The notes: generated by a model from the letters alone, not told the origin. Positions 26,931-35,374 are shown, counted from the first letter of the stretch. The stretch is 64,000 nucleotides of DNA from Gangjinia marincola (GCF_039523415.1 NZ_BAAAFG010000002.1:124001-188000); one strand, 5' to 3'. A program made the numbers and translations.

Positions 26931-27852
26931 GATTGGTTACACTTTGAATAAATATATCATTTACACTAGGAATCACTTCTTTAAAATGATTTATCCTTCC
27001 TCTGGATGATACTTCGTTTAACAATTGATTGGTCGATTGATGTTCCTTAAGTTTTACCTGCAACTTTACATCGTCATAAATACTCTTAAAATATGCAGGC
27101 TCTACTTCATAATTAGCAGCAAGTTGTTCGTTAAAGTACTCTTTATCTTGTGCTTCAATTCCCAATTCAAACGTATTAGATTTAAAATTTCGCTTAATTT
27201 GAGAAAGTTCGCCGTCTAGAATTTTATTGGACTGATGAATCAAAGCAATATTATCGCATAACTCTTCTACACTTTCCATGCGGTGTGTGGAGAAAACAAT
27301 GGTTGCCCCTTTATCTCTTAGAGCTAGAATCTCATCTTTAATTAAATTCGCATTTACGGGATCAAATCCACTAAATGGCTCATCAAAGATCAATAAGCTA
27401 GGCTCATGAAGAACAGTAACGATGAACTGTACTTTTTGAGCCATTCCTTTAGAGAGTTCTTGGATTTTTTTATTCCACCAATCGCATATTTCCAATCGTT
27501 CAAACCATTCATTGAGTTTTCTTTTAGCCTCAAGTTTTGATAACCCCTTTAATTGAGCTAGATAGAGTGCCTGCTCACCAACTTTCATGGATTTATATAA
27601 TCCCCGTTCTTCTGGCAAGTATCCAATATGAGCAATATGCTTTTGTTGTAAAGCTTCACCGTTAAATGTTATACTGCCTTTATCTGGCATTGTGATTTGA
27701 TTGATGATGCGAATGAAAGTGGTTTTTCCTGCTCCGTTTGGGCCCAAAAGTCCAAAAATACTTCCCTTAGGAATCTCCAGTGATAGATTATTAAGTGCTG
27801 TGTAATTTCCGTAGGTTTTACAAACATCACGAGCAACCAAAAGATTTGACAT
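26923..27852 (-). CDS. ABC transporter ATP-binding protein (NatA-like)
   Basis: 309 residues: Walker A GPNGAGKT at 36-43, Q-loop in GYLPEERGLYKS, signature variant LSKGMAQK at about 140-147, Walker B LLIFDEPFSGFDPV, H-loop STHRME. The LSKGMAQK signature and PEERGLY motif are typical of the NatA/YhaQ-type subgroup that works with ABC-2 permeases. First gene of the six-gene envelope operon continuing to 22084. Confidence 0.93.
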   Translation of the reverse strand: MSNLLVARDVCKTYGNYTALNNLSLEIPKGSIFGLLGPNGAGKTTFIRIINQITMPDKGSITFNGEALQQKHIAHIGYLPEERGLYKSMKVGEQALYLAQLKGLSKLEAKRKLNEWFERLEICDWWNKKIQELSKGMAQKVQFIVTVLHEPSLLIFDEPFSGFDPVNANLIKDEILALRDKGATIVFSTHRMESVEELCDNIALIHQSNKILDGELSQIKRNFKSNTFELGIEAQDKEYFNEQLAANYEVEPAYFKSIYDDVKLQVKLKEHQSTNQLLNEVSSRGRINHFKEVIPSVNDIFIQSVTNHE

Positions 27853-28037
27853 ATAGTGATAGTAGATTAAGGCTTAAAGATAACTATCTCTGGCAAACGG
27901 GATATATTTTAGCTTCTTTTTCTGCTAGGATCAATAAAATCTCTACTCTTTTTTGGGGAGGTCGGATTTCACTTAGGGCAGAGAAATGTATTTCATTTTT
28001 TGCACGGTTAATAAAAGTTACGTTCTACCCCATAATC

Positions 28038-28140
28038 GACGGGGCTGGTTCAACCCCTATATGGAATTTGCTGTTCCAGCAGTTTTTAATGTTCACTAAA
28101 TGTTAGATGAGACACCGTCGTTTGACGGGGTTAGTTCAAC
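28038..28140. repeat. Imperfect 17-bp direct repeat
   Basis: GACGGGGCTGGTTCAAC (28038-28054) and GACGGGGTTAGTTCAAC (28124-28140) share 15 of 17 bases, 86 bp apart. Each is near a partial CGACGG/CCGTCG inverted element. Purpose unknown. Confidence 0.55.
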
Positions 28141-28185
28141 CTGAAATAACTGCTATCGCTTAGCTTGTAGTTATTGGGTTTCACT

Positions 28186-28223
28186 AAAAAACAAAACCCA
28201 TCCTTGGAAAAACCAAGGATGGG
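28186..28223 (-). terminator. Intrinsic terminator of grpE-dnaJ
   Basis: Perfect 11-bp stem CCCATCCTTGG/CCAAGGATGGG (28197-28207 and 28213-28223) with a 5-base loop. Read on the minus strand it is followed by TTTTGTTTTTT. It lies about 110 bases past the dnaJ stop. Confidence 0.9.
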
Positions 28224-28333
28224 AAAAAAATTGCTATGAAAAAGAAAATATCACTTTAAGTAAAAGTGATGATCAAATATAAACATTTTTTTAAATATTG
28301 TTTAATCTTTGATTAAAAAAAATCATCTTGTAA

Positions 28334-29455
28334 TTATGAGAACATATCTTTTACTTTTTCAAAAAAGGACTTATCTCCTTTTTCAGGTTTAGGAGAAAAA
28401 TGATCATCTTTTTCCATACGTTCAAAAAATTCTTTTTGTTCTTTTGAAAGTGTTTTAGGTGTCCAAACATTTACATGCACCAATAAATCTCCTTTTCCGT
28501 AACCGTTGATACTTGGAATACCTTTTCCGCGCAAGCGTAAAATTTTTCCACTTTGTACACCGGGTTCTATTTTGATGCGCACTTTACCGGTGACTGTATC
28601 AATTTCTTTTGAGGTTCCTAATACAGCTTCTGAAAAACTCACATATAAATCATAATGCAAGTTATCTCCTTCACGCTGCAGGTATTCATGATCTTTTTCT
28701 TCGATCATGACCAGTAAATCACCTGAAACTCCGTTACCGGGTGCCTCATTCCCCTTTCCTGAAACTTTTAATTGCATCCCATCTACTACACCAGCAGGAA
28801 TTTTAATGGAAACTGTTTCTTCTTCAACCTTTAATCCCTGGCTATCAGCATCAGCAGGTTTTTTATCTAAAATCTGTCCTGCACCACTACAGGTTGAACA
28901 AGTCGTTGCGGTTTGCATTCTCCCTAAAATCGTATTGGTGATTCGAGTAACTTGACCGGATCCATTACAAGTTGTACAGGTTTTGTATGTTACGCCCGCA
29001 GCCTGAACTTTACGTCTCACTTTGACTTTTTTCTCAACACCATTGGCAACTTCATCAAGGGTTAACTTTACGCGAATACGTAGGTTACTCCCTTTAACTC
29101 TGCGTTGACCGCCGCCGCTAAAACCTGAAAATCCAGAGAAACCTCCGCCGCCAAATCCACCACCAAAAATATCCCCAAATTGAGAGAAAATATCATCCAT
29201 GTTCATACCGCCGCCATTGCCAAATCCACCACCTTCAAACGCTGCATGACCGTATTGATCGTAGCGTGCTTTTTTGTTTGGATCACTTAGCACTTCATAT
29301 GCTTCTGCTGCTTTTTTGAAGTTTTCTTCTGCCTCCTTGTCATCAGGATTTTTATCTGGATGGTACTTGATCGCCATTTTGCGATAAGCCTTTTTAATCT
29401 CACCTGCAGATGCGCTTTTAGAAATTCCTAGTATTTCGTAATAATCTTGTTTCAT
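28334..29455 (-). CDS. dnaJ: Molecular chaperone DnaJ with a reduced zinc domain
   Basis: 373 residues. J domain 1-70 with HPD at 32-34, Gly/Phe-rich region about 75-117, then the client-binding domains. The zinc region keeps only CTTCNGSG (Cys160, Cys163) and CSTCSGAG (Cys186, Cys189), which together form zinc site II of E. coli DnaJ. The two CxxC motifs of zinc site I are replaced by QAAGVTYK upstream and KKPADADSQGL downstream. This loss, as I recall, is shared across flavobacterial DnaJ. Despite it, the J domain and C-terminal domains are intact. It delivers clients to DnaK and stimulates its ATPase. Co-transcribed with grpE, 28 bases upstream. Confidence 0.97.
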   Translation of the reverse strand: MKQDYYEILGISKSASAGEIKKAYRKMAIKYHPDKNPDDKEAEENFKKAAEAYEVLSDPNKKARYDQYGHAAFEGGGFGNGGGMNMDDIFSQFGDIFGGGFGGGGFSGFSGFSGGGQRRVKGSNLRIRVKLTLDEVANGVEKKVKVRRKVQAAGVTYKTCTTCNGSGQVTRITNTILGRMQTATTCSTCSGAGQILDKKPADADSQGLKVEEETVSIKIPAGVVDGMQLKVSGKGNEAPGNGVSGDLLVMIEEKDHEYLQREGDNLHYDLYVSFSEAVLGTSKEIDTVTGKVRIKIEPGVQSGKILRLRGKGIPSINGYGKGDLLVHVNVWTPKTLSKEQKEFFERMEKDDHFSPKPEKGDKSFFEKVKDMFS

Positions 29456-29483
29456 TAGATGTTGTTAGTCGTTGATCAAAGGT

Positions 29484-30041
29484 TTACTGGCCTGTTACTA
29501 CTTTAGGAAATCGTATAATCTTATCACCCAGCTTGTAGCCCTTCTCAACTACATCAATAATCTTACCCTTTAATTTTTTTGATGGAGCAGGAATTTGTGT
29601 TATAGCTTCATGTAATTCTGCATCAAAAGATTCACCTTCTTCTACCTCCATTTCAGTCAATCCTTTATTGGTAAGAATATTCTTAAATTTACTGTAAATT
29701 AATTCCACCCCGCTCAAGGCTTCCTTGTCTCCGCTTTTAGAAATTTCTTTAGCTGCACGGTCAAAATCGTCTAACACTGGCAACATAGCTTGAATAACCT
29801 CTTGATTTGCCGTTTTAAATAAATCTAATCGCTCTTTAGCTGTACGACGTTTATAGTTTTCAAATTCTGCAAAAAGACGTAAAAATTTATCTTTTTCTTT
29901 GGCTAACTCATTCTTTAGTTGCTCTTCTTTTGAAAGCTCCTCATGCACTTCGCTCTCTTGCTCATTTCCTTCATTTTGAACTTCTGCCGCGGCTTTATGC
30001 AATTCATTCTCTTCTTCTAAAGCGTGCTCTTTTTCACTCAT
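29484..30041 (-). CDS. grpE: Nucleotide exchange factor GrpE
   Basis: 185 residues from the ATG at 30041 (MSEKEHALEEENE); the in-frame ATG 19 codons upstream falls before the -7 box at 30067-30074 and is excluded. A long acidic coiled coil (1-80) leads to the conserved FLRLFAEFENYKRRTAKERLDL segment (key run FAEFENYKRRTAKER), and a beta domain closes with GYKLGDKIIRFPKVVTGQ, close to the family signature. It releases ADP from DnaK. Standard grpE-dnaJ operon. Confidence 0.96.
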   Translation of the reverse strand: MSEKEHALEEENELHKAAAEVQNEGNEQESEVHEELSKEEQLKNELAKEKDKFLRLFAEFENYKRRTAKERLDLFKTANQEVIQAMLPVLDDFDRAAKEISKSGDKEALSGVELIYSKFKNILTNKGLTEMEVEEGESFDAELHEAITQIPAPSKKLKGKIIDVVEKGYKLGDKIIRFPKVVTGQ

Positions 30042-30066
30042 GATAATTAAATTTTCTTCTAGAGGG

Positions 30067-30098
30067 CAAAAGTATTGCCAATAAATGAGAAATGTCAA
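30067..30098 (-). promoter_or_regulatory. Promoter of grpE-dnaJ
   Basis: On the minus strand TTG (plus 30096-30098), 21 bases, then TACTTTTG (plus 30067-30074), a full match to the flavobacterial pattern, 25 bases upstream of the grpE start. No CIRCE-like inverted repeat is visible, so heat control through HrcA is not supported. Confidence 0.75.
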
Positions 30099-30187
30099 AA
30101 TGTCACATGTATATTTTTAATAAATATTTAAGACTGTCTCATCGCAGCAAAATTAATTTTGCATACTTAAACTAATCTATATATAAA

Positions 30188-30856
30188 ATGAAAAAAGTAT
30201 TTGTACATCTTTTTGTAGCCTCTTCTCTAATGTTAGGAGTAACAAGCTGTAAAGATGGGAATAAAGAAACAGAAACCAGTGCTGCCGAAGAAGTAGCTAA
30301 AGCTGAAGCTGCCGCCGTAGACTACACGGTAAATACAGACGAATCAATTATTAACTGGGTAGGGTCAAAACCGACCGAAGATCATACAGGCACCATAAAG
30401 CTTAAAGAAGGTCAAGTAAGCGTACAGGAAAATAAACTACAAAGCGGGATGTTTGTCGTTGATATGACTTCGATCAATGTCACTGATCTTGAAGGAGATG
30501 AAAAAGCATCTTTAGAAGGGCACTTAAAAGGATCAACTAAAGAAAAAGAAGATCATTTCTTTAACGTGTCTCAATATCCTACTGCTAAATTTGAGGTTAC
30601 CGGTATTTCAGAAAATGACGGACAAAAAATGCTTTCGGGTAATTTAACTATGAAAGGAAAGACAAAGAATATCTCAATTCCTGTTACCACAACTTTTGAC
30701 GGAAATAAAATGATGTTGACCAGTGATGAGTTTATGATCAACAGAACAGAATGGGGTGTAAACTACGCTTCAAAGTCTGTTTTTGATGATCTAAAAGACA
30801 ATTTTGTCAATGATGACATCAAATTGAAAATTTCCCTTGTGGCCAATAAGGCATAA
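30188..30856 (+). CDS. YceI-like lipoprotein
   Basis: 222 residues. Lipoprotein signal ending in LGVTSC (Cys20), a short Glu/Ala-rich linker, then a YceI-type lipocalin-like beta barrel from about 45: INWVGSKPTEDHTGTIKL, DHFFNVSQYPTAKFEV, LSGNLTMKGKTKNISIPV, and a final strand region DDIKLKISLVANK. YceI proteins bind isoprenoid or fatty lipids in the periplasm. A -7 box TAATTTTG is at 30154-30161 and a strong terminator follows, so it is monocistronic. Confidence 0.93.
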   Translation: MKKVFVHLFVASSLMLGVTSCKDGNKETETSAAEEVAKAEAAAVDYTVNTDESIINWVGSKPTEDHTGTIKLKEGQVSVQENKLQSGMFVVDMTSINVTDLEGDEKASLEGHLKGSTKEKEDHFFNVSQYPTAKFEVTGISENDGQKMLSGNLTMKGKTKNISIPVTTTFDGNKMMLTSDEFMINRTEWGVNYASKSVFDDLKDNFVNDDIKLKISLVANKA

Positions 30857-30884
30857 GAAAGAGACGTATATAAGTATAAGGACG

Positions 30885-30914
30885 AACCACTTCAACAGAA
30901 GTGGTTTTTTTTAT
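30885..30914 (+). terminator. Terminator of the YceI gene, shared with a convergent gene
   Basis: Perfect 9-bp stem AACCACTTC/GAAGTGGTT (30885-30893, 30898-30906), 4-base loop, then an 8-base T run reaching the stop of the convergent gene at 30911. Confidence 0.9.
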
Positions 30915-31816
30915 TTTAGTAAATCTTGAAGTGCCTTGGTGATATTGGTATAATCAAATTCGAAACCTTCACTTTCAATTTTGTTACTGCTAATCAACTG
31001 GCTCTCCAGTACCACCGCAGACATCTCTCCCAACATCAGCTTTAACATAAAAGCGGGAACCTTAGGTAAAATAATAGGTTTTTCTAAAACAGAGGCTATT
31101 TCTTTTGTTAAGCGTTCATTCGTTACAGGGTTTGGAGATACACCATTAAATATTCCCGCAAAAGAATGCTGCGAAATATAAATAAAGAGACGTGATAAAT
31201 CATTGATATGAATCCAGGACTGCCATTGCTTTCCGCTACCTAATGGAGCTCCCGCATAATATTTAACAGGTTGCATTAATTTTTGTAGCGCCCCGCCTTC
31301 TTTTGCCATGACTACTCCAATTCTAACTTTTGCAACCTTTATTCCTACTTGCATAAATTTATCTACGGCCGATTCCCATTTTACAACTACTTTTCCCAAA
31401 AACGATGAATTTATCTCCTGCTCGGTCTCATCATATATTTTATGGAGCGAATCTGGGTAGTAACCAATAGCACTTGCCGAAACTACATGAGTGATTTCGT
31501 GATCGATATTTCCTAATACCTCAACCAACAGTCCTGTTGTTTGAACGCGGCTTTTAATGATAATATCTTTGTATGCATCTGTCCAGCGCTCTGCAATAGA
31601 TGCGCCGACTAGATGAATGATAGAAGATACTCCATAGAAGCAATCTTCGTCAATCTCTCCTTGATAAGGATCCCAATAAAAACCTTTGTAATTATCAGCT
31701 TTTTCAAGTTTGGATTTACTGGTAGTGAGGTAATTTACGTTAATCCCCTTGCTGTGACAATCTTTGACAATTTGGGATCCAATTAATCCTGTAGCTCCTG
31801 TGATGAGTACCCGCAT
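30911..31816 (-). CDS. TIGR01777 family NAD(P)-dependent epimerase (SDR39U1-like)
   Basis: 301 residues. Rossmann motif GATGLIGSQIV at 7-17, the internal SAIGYYPD motif, WESAVDKF, and the conserved PLGSGKQWQSWIHINDLSRLFIY (key run GKQWQSWIHINDLSRLF), plus a C-terminal FEFDYTNITKALQDLL, are the TIGR01777/YfcH marks. Enzyme substrate is not established. It follows mnmD on the same strand with a 68-base gap. Confidence 0.92.
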   Translation of the reverse strand: MRVLITGATGLIGSQIVKDCHSKGINVNYLTTSKSKLEKADNYKGFYWDPYQGEIDEDCFYGVSSIIHLVGASIAERWTDAYKDIIIKSRVQTTGLLVEVLGNIDHEITHVVSASAIGYYPDSLHKIYDETEQEINSSFLGKVVVKWESAVDKFMQVGIKVAKVRIGVVMAKEGGALQKLMQPVKYYAGAPLGSGKQWQSWIHINDLSRLFIYISQHSFAGIFNGVSPNPVTNERLTKEIASVLEKPIILPKVPAFMLKLMLGEMSAVVLESQLISSNKIESEGFEFDYTNITKALQDLLK

Positions 31817-31884
31817 TTTTAATTTTCAAGGTACGCATATCTCTTTTTTTGCTACGTGTAATTAGGAGTGATTTAACGCGGTCA

Positions 31885-32562
31885 CTAAGGTTTTGTCGCC
31901 CGTAGCATTTCTCGTTTACCGGGCGGACCGGGTAAGCGTTCCACCACAAATCCTACTGCTTGCATCGCTCTGCGTACACTACCTTTGGCTGCATAGGTTA
32001 CCAGAACTCCGTTGGATTTTAATGCTGAAAACATTTTTCTGAAAATTTCTTCTGTCCAGGCTTCAGGATGAACACGGGCTCCAAAGGCATCAAAATAAAC
32101 AATATCTACCGCTTTGGTAAGATCGACTTGTGTAAAGTCCTTTTGTTCTTTTCTTAAACTGAAAAGATTATTAATACGATGATCTTCTTCCCAAGAAACA
32201 GCATGCATAGTTAAAAATTGATCTGCATACGCTTCAGCATTTAACTGCGCTACATAATTGAGAGATGTAATTTCTTCGGCGGAGACCGGAAATGCATCAA
32301 TACCCTTATAATGAATAGTAATCTGACGTTTTTGAGCTTCAAACAGCGTTATGAACGCATTTAGCCCGGTGCCAAAACCCATTTCAAGAACAGTGATGTT
32401 TTGTTGATCTGAAAATTTTTCGGCATAATGAAACAAACCCATTTTCAAAAAGACGTGATAGGCTTCCTGTATCGCACCATGTTTTGAATGGTATTGTTCA
32501 TCCAACTCGGGCATATGGATGGTGGTAGAACCATCCTTAGTGATGAGAATTTCTCGTCTCAA
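31885..32562 (-). CDS. mnmD: tRNA 5-methylaminomethyl-2-thiouridine methyltransferase MnmD
   Basis: 225 residues, the stand-alone form of the methyltransferase half of E. coli MnmC. Opening MRREILITKDGSTTIHMPELDEQYHSKHGA contains the typical ELDEQYHSKHGAIQEA motif; the SAM loop is LEMGFGTGLNAF, and DIVYFDAFGARVHPEAWTEEIF carries the catalytic Asp and Ala-Phe motif. It completes the wobble modification mnm5s2U in Lys, Glu and Gln tRNAs. Last step enzyme acting after MnmE/MnmG and, in MnmC-less bacteria, on the nm5 intermediate. One base from the upstream DUF4920 gene. Confidence 0.93.
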   Translation of the reverse strand: MRREILITKDGSTTIHMPELDEQYHSKHGAIQEAYHVFLKMGLFHYAEKFSDQQNITVLEMGFGTGLNAFITLFEAQKRQITIHYKGIDAFPVSAEEITSLNYVAQLNAEAYADQFLTMHAVSWEEDHRINNLFSLRKEQKDFTQVDLTKAVDIVYFDAFGARVHPEAWTEEIFRKMFSALKSNGVLVTYAAKGSVRRAMQAVGFVVERLPGPPGKREMLRATKP

Positions 32563-32563
32563 T

Positions 32564-33067
32564 CTACTTTGTTAGTAGTACCCCTTGAGCTAAAAATTTC
32601 TTTTCCATTTTAGGTGTTGTAATGGCAGCAATTTCTTCGGGGGATTTACCCGCATCTTCAGCATAGTGACGCAGCGTCTCAACATCGGTCTCTTCCCAAT
32701 AAGCTACTCCGTTGATAATAGCGTCTTCACCAGCAATATCCTTGGGCATAAAAAACCCATAATCTTTAAAGCGAATCATCAAACTGTCTTCACCAACAGT
32801 AATCCAACAACCTTTTTTTTGACAAACCTCGTTCACGGTAGCTTTGAATTTTACGGTCGTTGAGTCTCCCTTTTGTAAATCTTCATACATGGTAGATACC
32901 TCTTTCATGCTTTTAAAATTTTTAGCATTGAATGACTCACCAAAAGACTCGTAATCAACCTGAGCAATTTCTTTCTCTTGATTTGAAGATGTTTTTTCGT
33001 TTTCAACTTTTTCGTTACAGGCTGAAAATAAAAGCACTACTATTAAAATTGAAATAATACGTTTCAT
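32564..33067 (-). CDS. DUF4920 domain lipoprotein
   Basis: 167 residues with a lipoprotein signal ending LLFSAC (Cys17) and a polar linker. The DUF4920 domain follows: TTVKFKATVNEVCQKKGCWITV, with the paired cysteines CQKKGC, then DSLMIRFKDYGFFMPKDIAG and GVAYWEETDVETLRHYAEDAG. Family members are Bacteroidetes envelope lipoproteins of unknown role; the CxxxxC pair suggests metal binding or redox chemistry. First gene of a leftward unit with mnmD. Confidence 0.88.
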   Translation of the reverse strand: MKRIISILIVVLLFSACNEKVENEKTSSNQEKEIAQVDYESFGESFNAKNFKSMKEVSTMYEDLQKGDSTTVKFKATVNEVCQKKGCWITVGEDSLMIRFKDYGFFMPKDIAGEDAIINGVAYWEETDVETLRHYAEDAGKSPEEIAAITTPKMEKKFLAQGVLLTK

Positions 33068-33169
33068 ACATTACGATTTTGACAAAATTTAAGTCAAAAA
33101 TAGGGATTTTACAAGCATTTTATTTTGTCATTTATGTTATTTTTGCAGAAACTTCAAAAAACACGGTAA

Positions 33170-34249
33170 ATGCACTACGAAAACGTTGTAGATTTAAAAG
33201 TCACACAGGTAGATCAATCCAGAATTGATCAAGTCGATTTTGACAACCTCATGTTTGGAAAAACGTGCAGTGACCACATGATGATCTGCGATTATGAAGA
33301 TGGTGAATGGAAAACACCAGAAATCATTCCATATGGCCCTATGCTCATGGAACCTTCTGCTAAAGTTTTTCATTATGGTCAGGCAGTGTTTGAAGGTATG
33401 AAGTCCTACAAAGATGGGGATGGAAAAGTATGGCTCTTTAGACCACAGCAAAATTTTGAGCGTATCAATACGTCTGCAAAACGAATGGCGATTCCTGAAT
33501 TCCCTAAGGAGTATTTCTTTTCGGCATTAGAAAAATTACTAAACCTGGATTACGAATGGATTAAGCCTGGGATTGGCAATTCACTTTACCTACGGCCTTT
33601 TGTTATTGCTACTGAGAATGGAGTATCTGCTTCTCCCTCTAATAAATATCGCTTTATGATCATCACGGCGCCTGCAAAAGCATATTACGAAGGCTCTGTA
33701 AAAGTTATTTTTGCTGAAGAATATAGCCGTTCGGCTGATGGTGGTGTAGGTTTTGCAAAGGCCGCGGGAAATTACGGTGCCCAGTTCTACCCTACTAATC
33801 TTGCTAAAGCTGAAGGTTTTGATCAAATTATATGGACAGATGCTGATACACATGAGTACCTGGAAGAAGCAGGTACCATGAACATCTTTTTTAGAATAGG
33901 AGACAGTTTAGTTACTGCGCCGACCAATGATCGTATTCTTGATGGCGTCACTAGAAAAAGTATCATCGCCCTAGCAGAAGAAAAAGGAATTGATGTACAG
34001 GTGAGAAGAGTATCTGTAAAAGAAATTAAAGATGCAGCACGCGCGGGTGAACTTAAAGAAATCTTTGGCGCAGGCACAGCTGCTGTGGTCGTTCCTGTTT
34101 CTGCCTTTAGACATGGTGGAGAAGATTTTGAATTACCACAACTGGAAAATTCTTATGCCAAGCAGCTTAAGGCAAATCTGCTGGATATTCAATATAACCG
34201 CGCTGAAGATCCCTTTGGCTGGAGGTATGAAGTCGAGATTGAGAAGTAA
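33170..34249 (+). CDS. ilvE: Branched-chain amino-acid aminotransferase
   Basis: 359 residues, the longer class IIb form of fold-type IV aminotransferases (similar in length to the eukaryotic BCAT). Motifs: HYGQAVFEGMKSYKDGDGKVWLFRP near 68-92 (key run HYGQAVFEGMKSY), the PLP lysine Lys197 in FAKAAGNYGAQ, and EEAGTMNIFF with the PLP-phosphate/substrate loop TDRILDGVTRKS-like sequence NDRILDGVTRKSI. It makes or degrades Val, Leu and Ile. A -7 box TATTTTTG is at 33138-33145, 25 bases before the start; no attenuator is visible in its short leader. Confidence 0.95.
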   Translation: MHYENVVDLKVTQVDQSRIDQVDFDNLMFGKTCSDHMMICDYEDGEWKTPEIIPYGPMLMEPSAKVFHYGQAVFEGMKSYKDGDGKVWLFRPQQNFERINTSAKRMAIPEFPKEYFFSALEKLLNLDYEWIKPGIGNSLYLRPFVIATENGVSASPSNKYRFMIITAPAKAYYEGSVKVIFAEEYSRSADGGVGFAKAAGNYGAQFYPTNLAKAEGFDQIIWTDADTHEYLEEAGTMNIFFRIGDSLVTAPTNDRILDGVTRKSIIALAEEKGIDVQVRRVSVKEIKDAARAGELKEIFGAGTAAVVVPVSAFRHGGEDFELPQLENSYAKQLKANLLDIQYNRAEDPFGWRYEVEIEK

Positions 34250-34250
34250 T

Positions 34251-34278
34251 GGTGAGTGGTGAGTGGTGAGTGGTGAGT
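34251..34278. repeat. Four perfect copies of a 7-bp tandem repeat
   Basis: GGTGAGT repeated four times directly after the ilvE stop codon, followed by a partial copy. It lies between the convergent ilvE and rlmN genes and could vary in copy number by slippage. Confidence 0.9.
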
Positions 34279-34292
34279 GAAATTATAAAAAG

Positions 34293-35339
34293 TTACACTT
34301 CAGACTTATTCGCTAATTGCCCACAGGCAGCATCGATATCCTTTCCTCTTGAGCGACGAACGGTAACCGTAATATTATTTTGTTCCAACATAGTTACGTA
34401 CATATCAACCGCTGTGTTGCTTGCTTGCACGAATCTGCCCGCATCTGTAGGGTTGTATTCAATTAAATTCACTTTACTGGGTATCCCTTTACAAAAAGCA
34501 ATTAGGGCTTGCACATCTTCTTTGCGATCATTGATACCTTTCCACACCACATATTCGAAGGTTACTATCTTTTTTGTCTTAGCGTACCAGTAATTCAGTG
34601 CCTCCTTTAGTTCTGTCAAAGGGAATCGCTTTGTAAATGGCATGATATCGTTGCGTATTTCTTCAATAGCAGAATGTAATGAAACGGCAAGATTAAATTT
34701 GACTTCTTCATCTGCCATTTTTTTAATCATTTTTGAGACTCCGCTGGTGGATACTGTGATTCTACGTGGTGACATTCCTAAACCTTCTGGTGATGTAATT
34801 TTGTCTATTGCCTTGAGGACATTATTGTAATTCATGAGGGGTTCGCCCATTCCCATAAATACAATATTAGAAAGTGGCATACCTTGATACAACCTGCTTT
34901 CACGATCAATTGCCACTACCTGATCGTAAATTTCATCTGGATTAAGATTTCGCATACGCTTTAAGGTTGAAGTGGCGCAAAACATACAATCTAAACTACA
35001 ACCTACTTGTGAAGATACGCAAGCAGTTGTTCTGGTTGGTGTTGGGATCAATACAGATTCTACGGTTAATCCATCGTGAAGTTTGACAGCATTTTTAATC
35101 GTGCCGTCGCTACTGCGCTGCATTTGATCAACCCTAATGTGATTAATCACAAAATATTCATCAAGCATGGCGCGGGTCTCTTTAGAAAGATTGGTCATCT
35201 CCTCAAACGTATGTGCCCCTCTTTGCCACAACCATTCGTACACCTGGGTTCCTCTAAAAGCCTTATCGCCCTTTTCTACAAAAAATGTTTGGAGCTCTGG
35301 TTTGGTCAATCCGCGTATGTCTTTCTTGTCTATTTTCAC
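34293..35339 (-). CDS. rlmN: 23S rRNA A2503 / tRNA A37 methyltransferase RlmN
   Basis: 348 residues, radical-SAM enzyme. Iron-sulphur motif CSLDCMFC with Cys114, Cys118, Cys121; GMGEPLMNYNNV for SAM binding; the second catalytic methyl-carrying cysteine is Cys339 in DIDAACGQL. It adds a C2 methyl to A2503 of 23S rRNA and A37 of some tRNAs. A -7 box TATTTTTG (minus, 35344-35351) sits just before the start, so the transcript would be nearly leaderless. Confidence 0.97.
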   Translation of the reverse strand: MKIDKKDIRGLTKPELQTFFVEKGDKAFRGTQVYEWLWQRGAHTFEEMTNLSKETRAMLDEYFVINHIRVDQMQRSSDGTIKNAVKLHDGLTVESVLIPTPTRTTACVSSQVGCSLDCMFCATSTLKRMRNLNPDEIYDQVVAIDRESRLYQGMPLSNIVFMGMGEPLMNYNNVLKAIDKITSPEGLGMSPRRITVSTSGVSKMIKKMADEEVKFNLAVSLHSAIEEIRNDIMPFTKRFPLTELKEALNYWYAKTKKIVTFEYVVWKGINDRKEDVQALIAFCKGIPSKVNLIEYNPTDAGRFVQASNTAVDMYVTMLEQNNITVTVRRSRGKDIDAACGQLANKSEV

Positions 35340-35374
35340 AGTGCAAAAATACTGGGTTTAATTGGAGATACCTA

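Larger units (their letters stand above)
27853..28333. other. 481-bp spacer without genes
   Basis: It lies between the ABC ATPase start and the dnaJ stop. It contains a direct repeat (28038-28054 and 28124-28140) and the dnaJ terminator (28186-28223). No open frame with coding character, tRNA, or known RNA motif is seen. On the minus strand, an interrupted frame around 27970-28070 reads GVEPAPSIMG, a stop, then NVTFINRAKNEIHFSALSEI, which could be a decayed coding fragment. Confidence 0.6.

Noticed and set aside
27795..28106. 103-codon plus-strand frame in the gene-free spacer
   Set aside because: It starts inside the ABC ATPase gene on the opposite strand, and its residue usage looks random.
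30042..30187. CIRCE/HrcA operator before grpE-dnaJ
   Set aside because: No TTAGCACTC-N9-GAGTGCTAA-like inverted repeat exists; the spacer has only an ordinary promoter.
33068..33169. Search for a branched-chain leader peptide upstream of ilvE
   Set aside because: Only about 20 bases separate the likely transcription start from the ATG, and no Ile/Leu/Val-rich short frame or hairpin is present.
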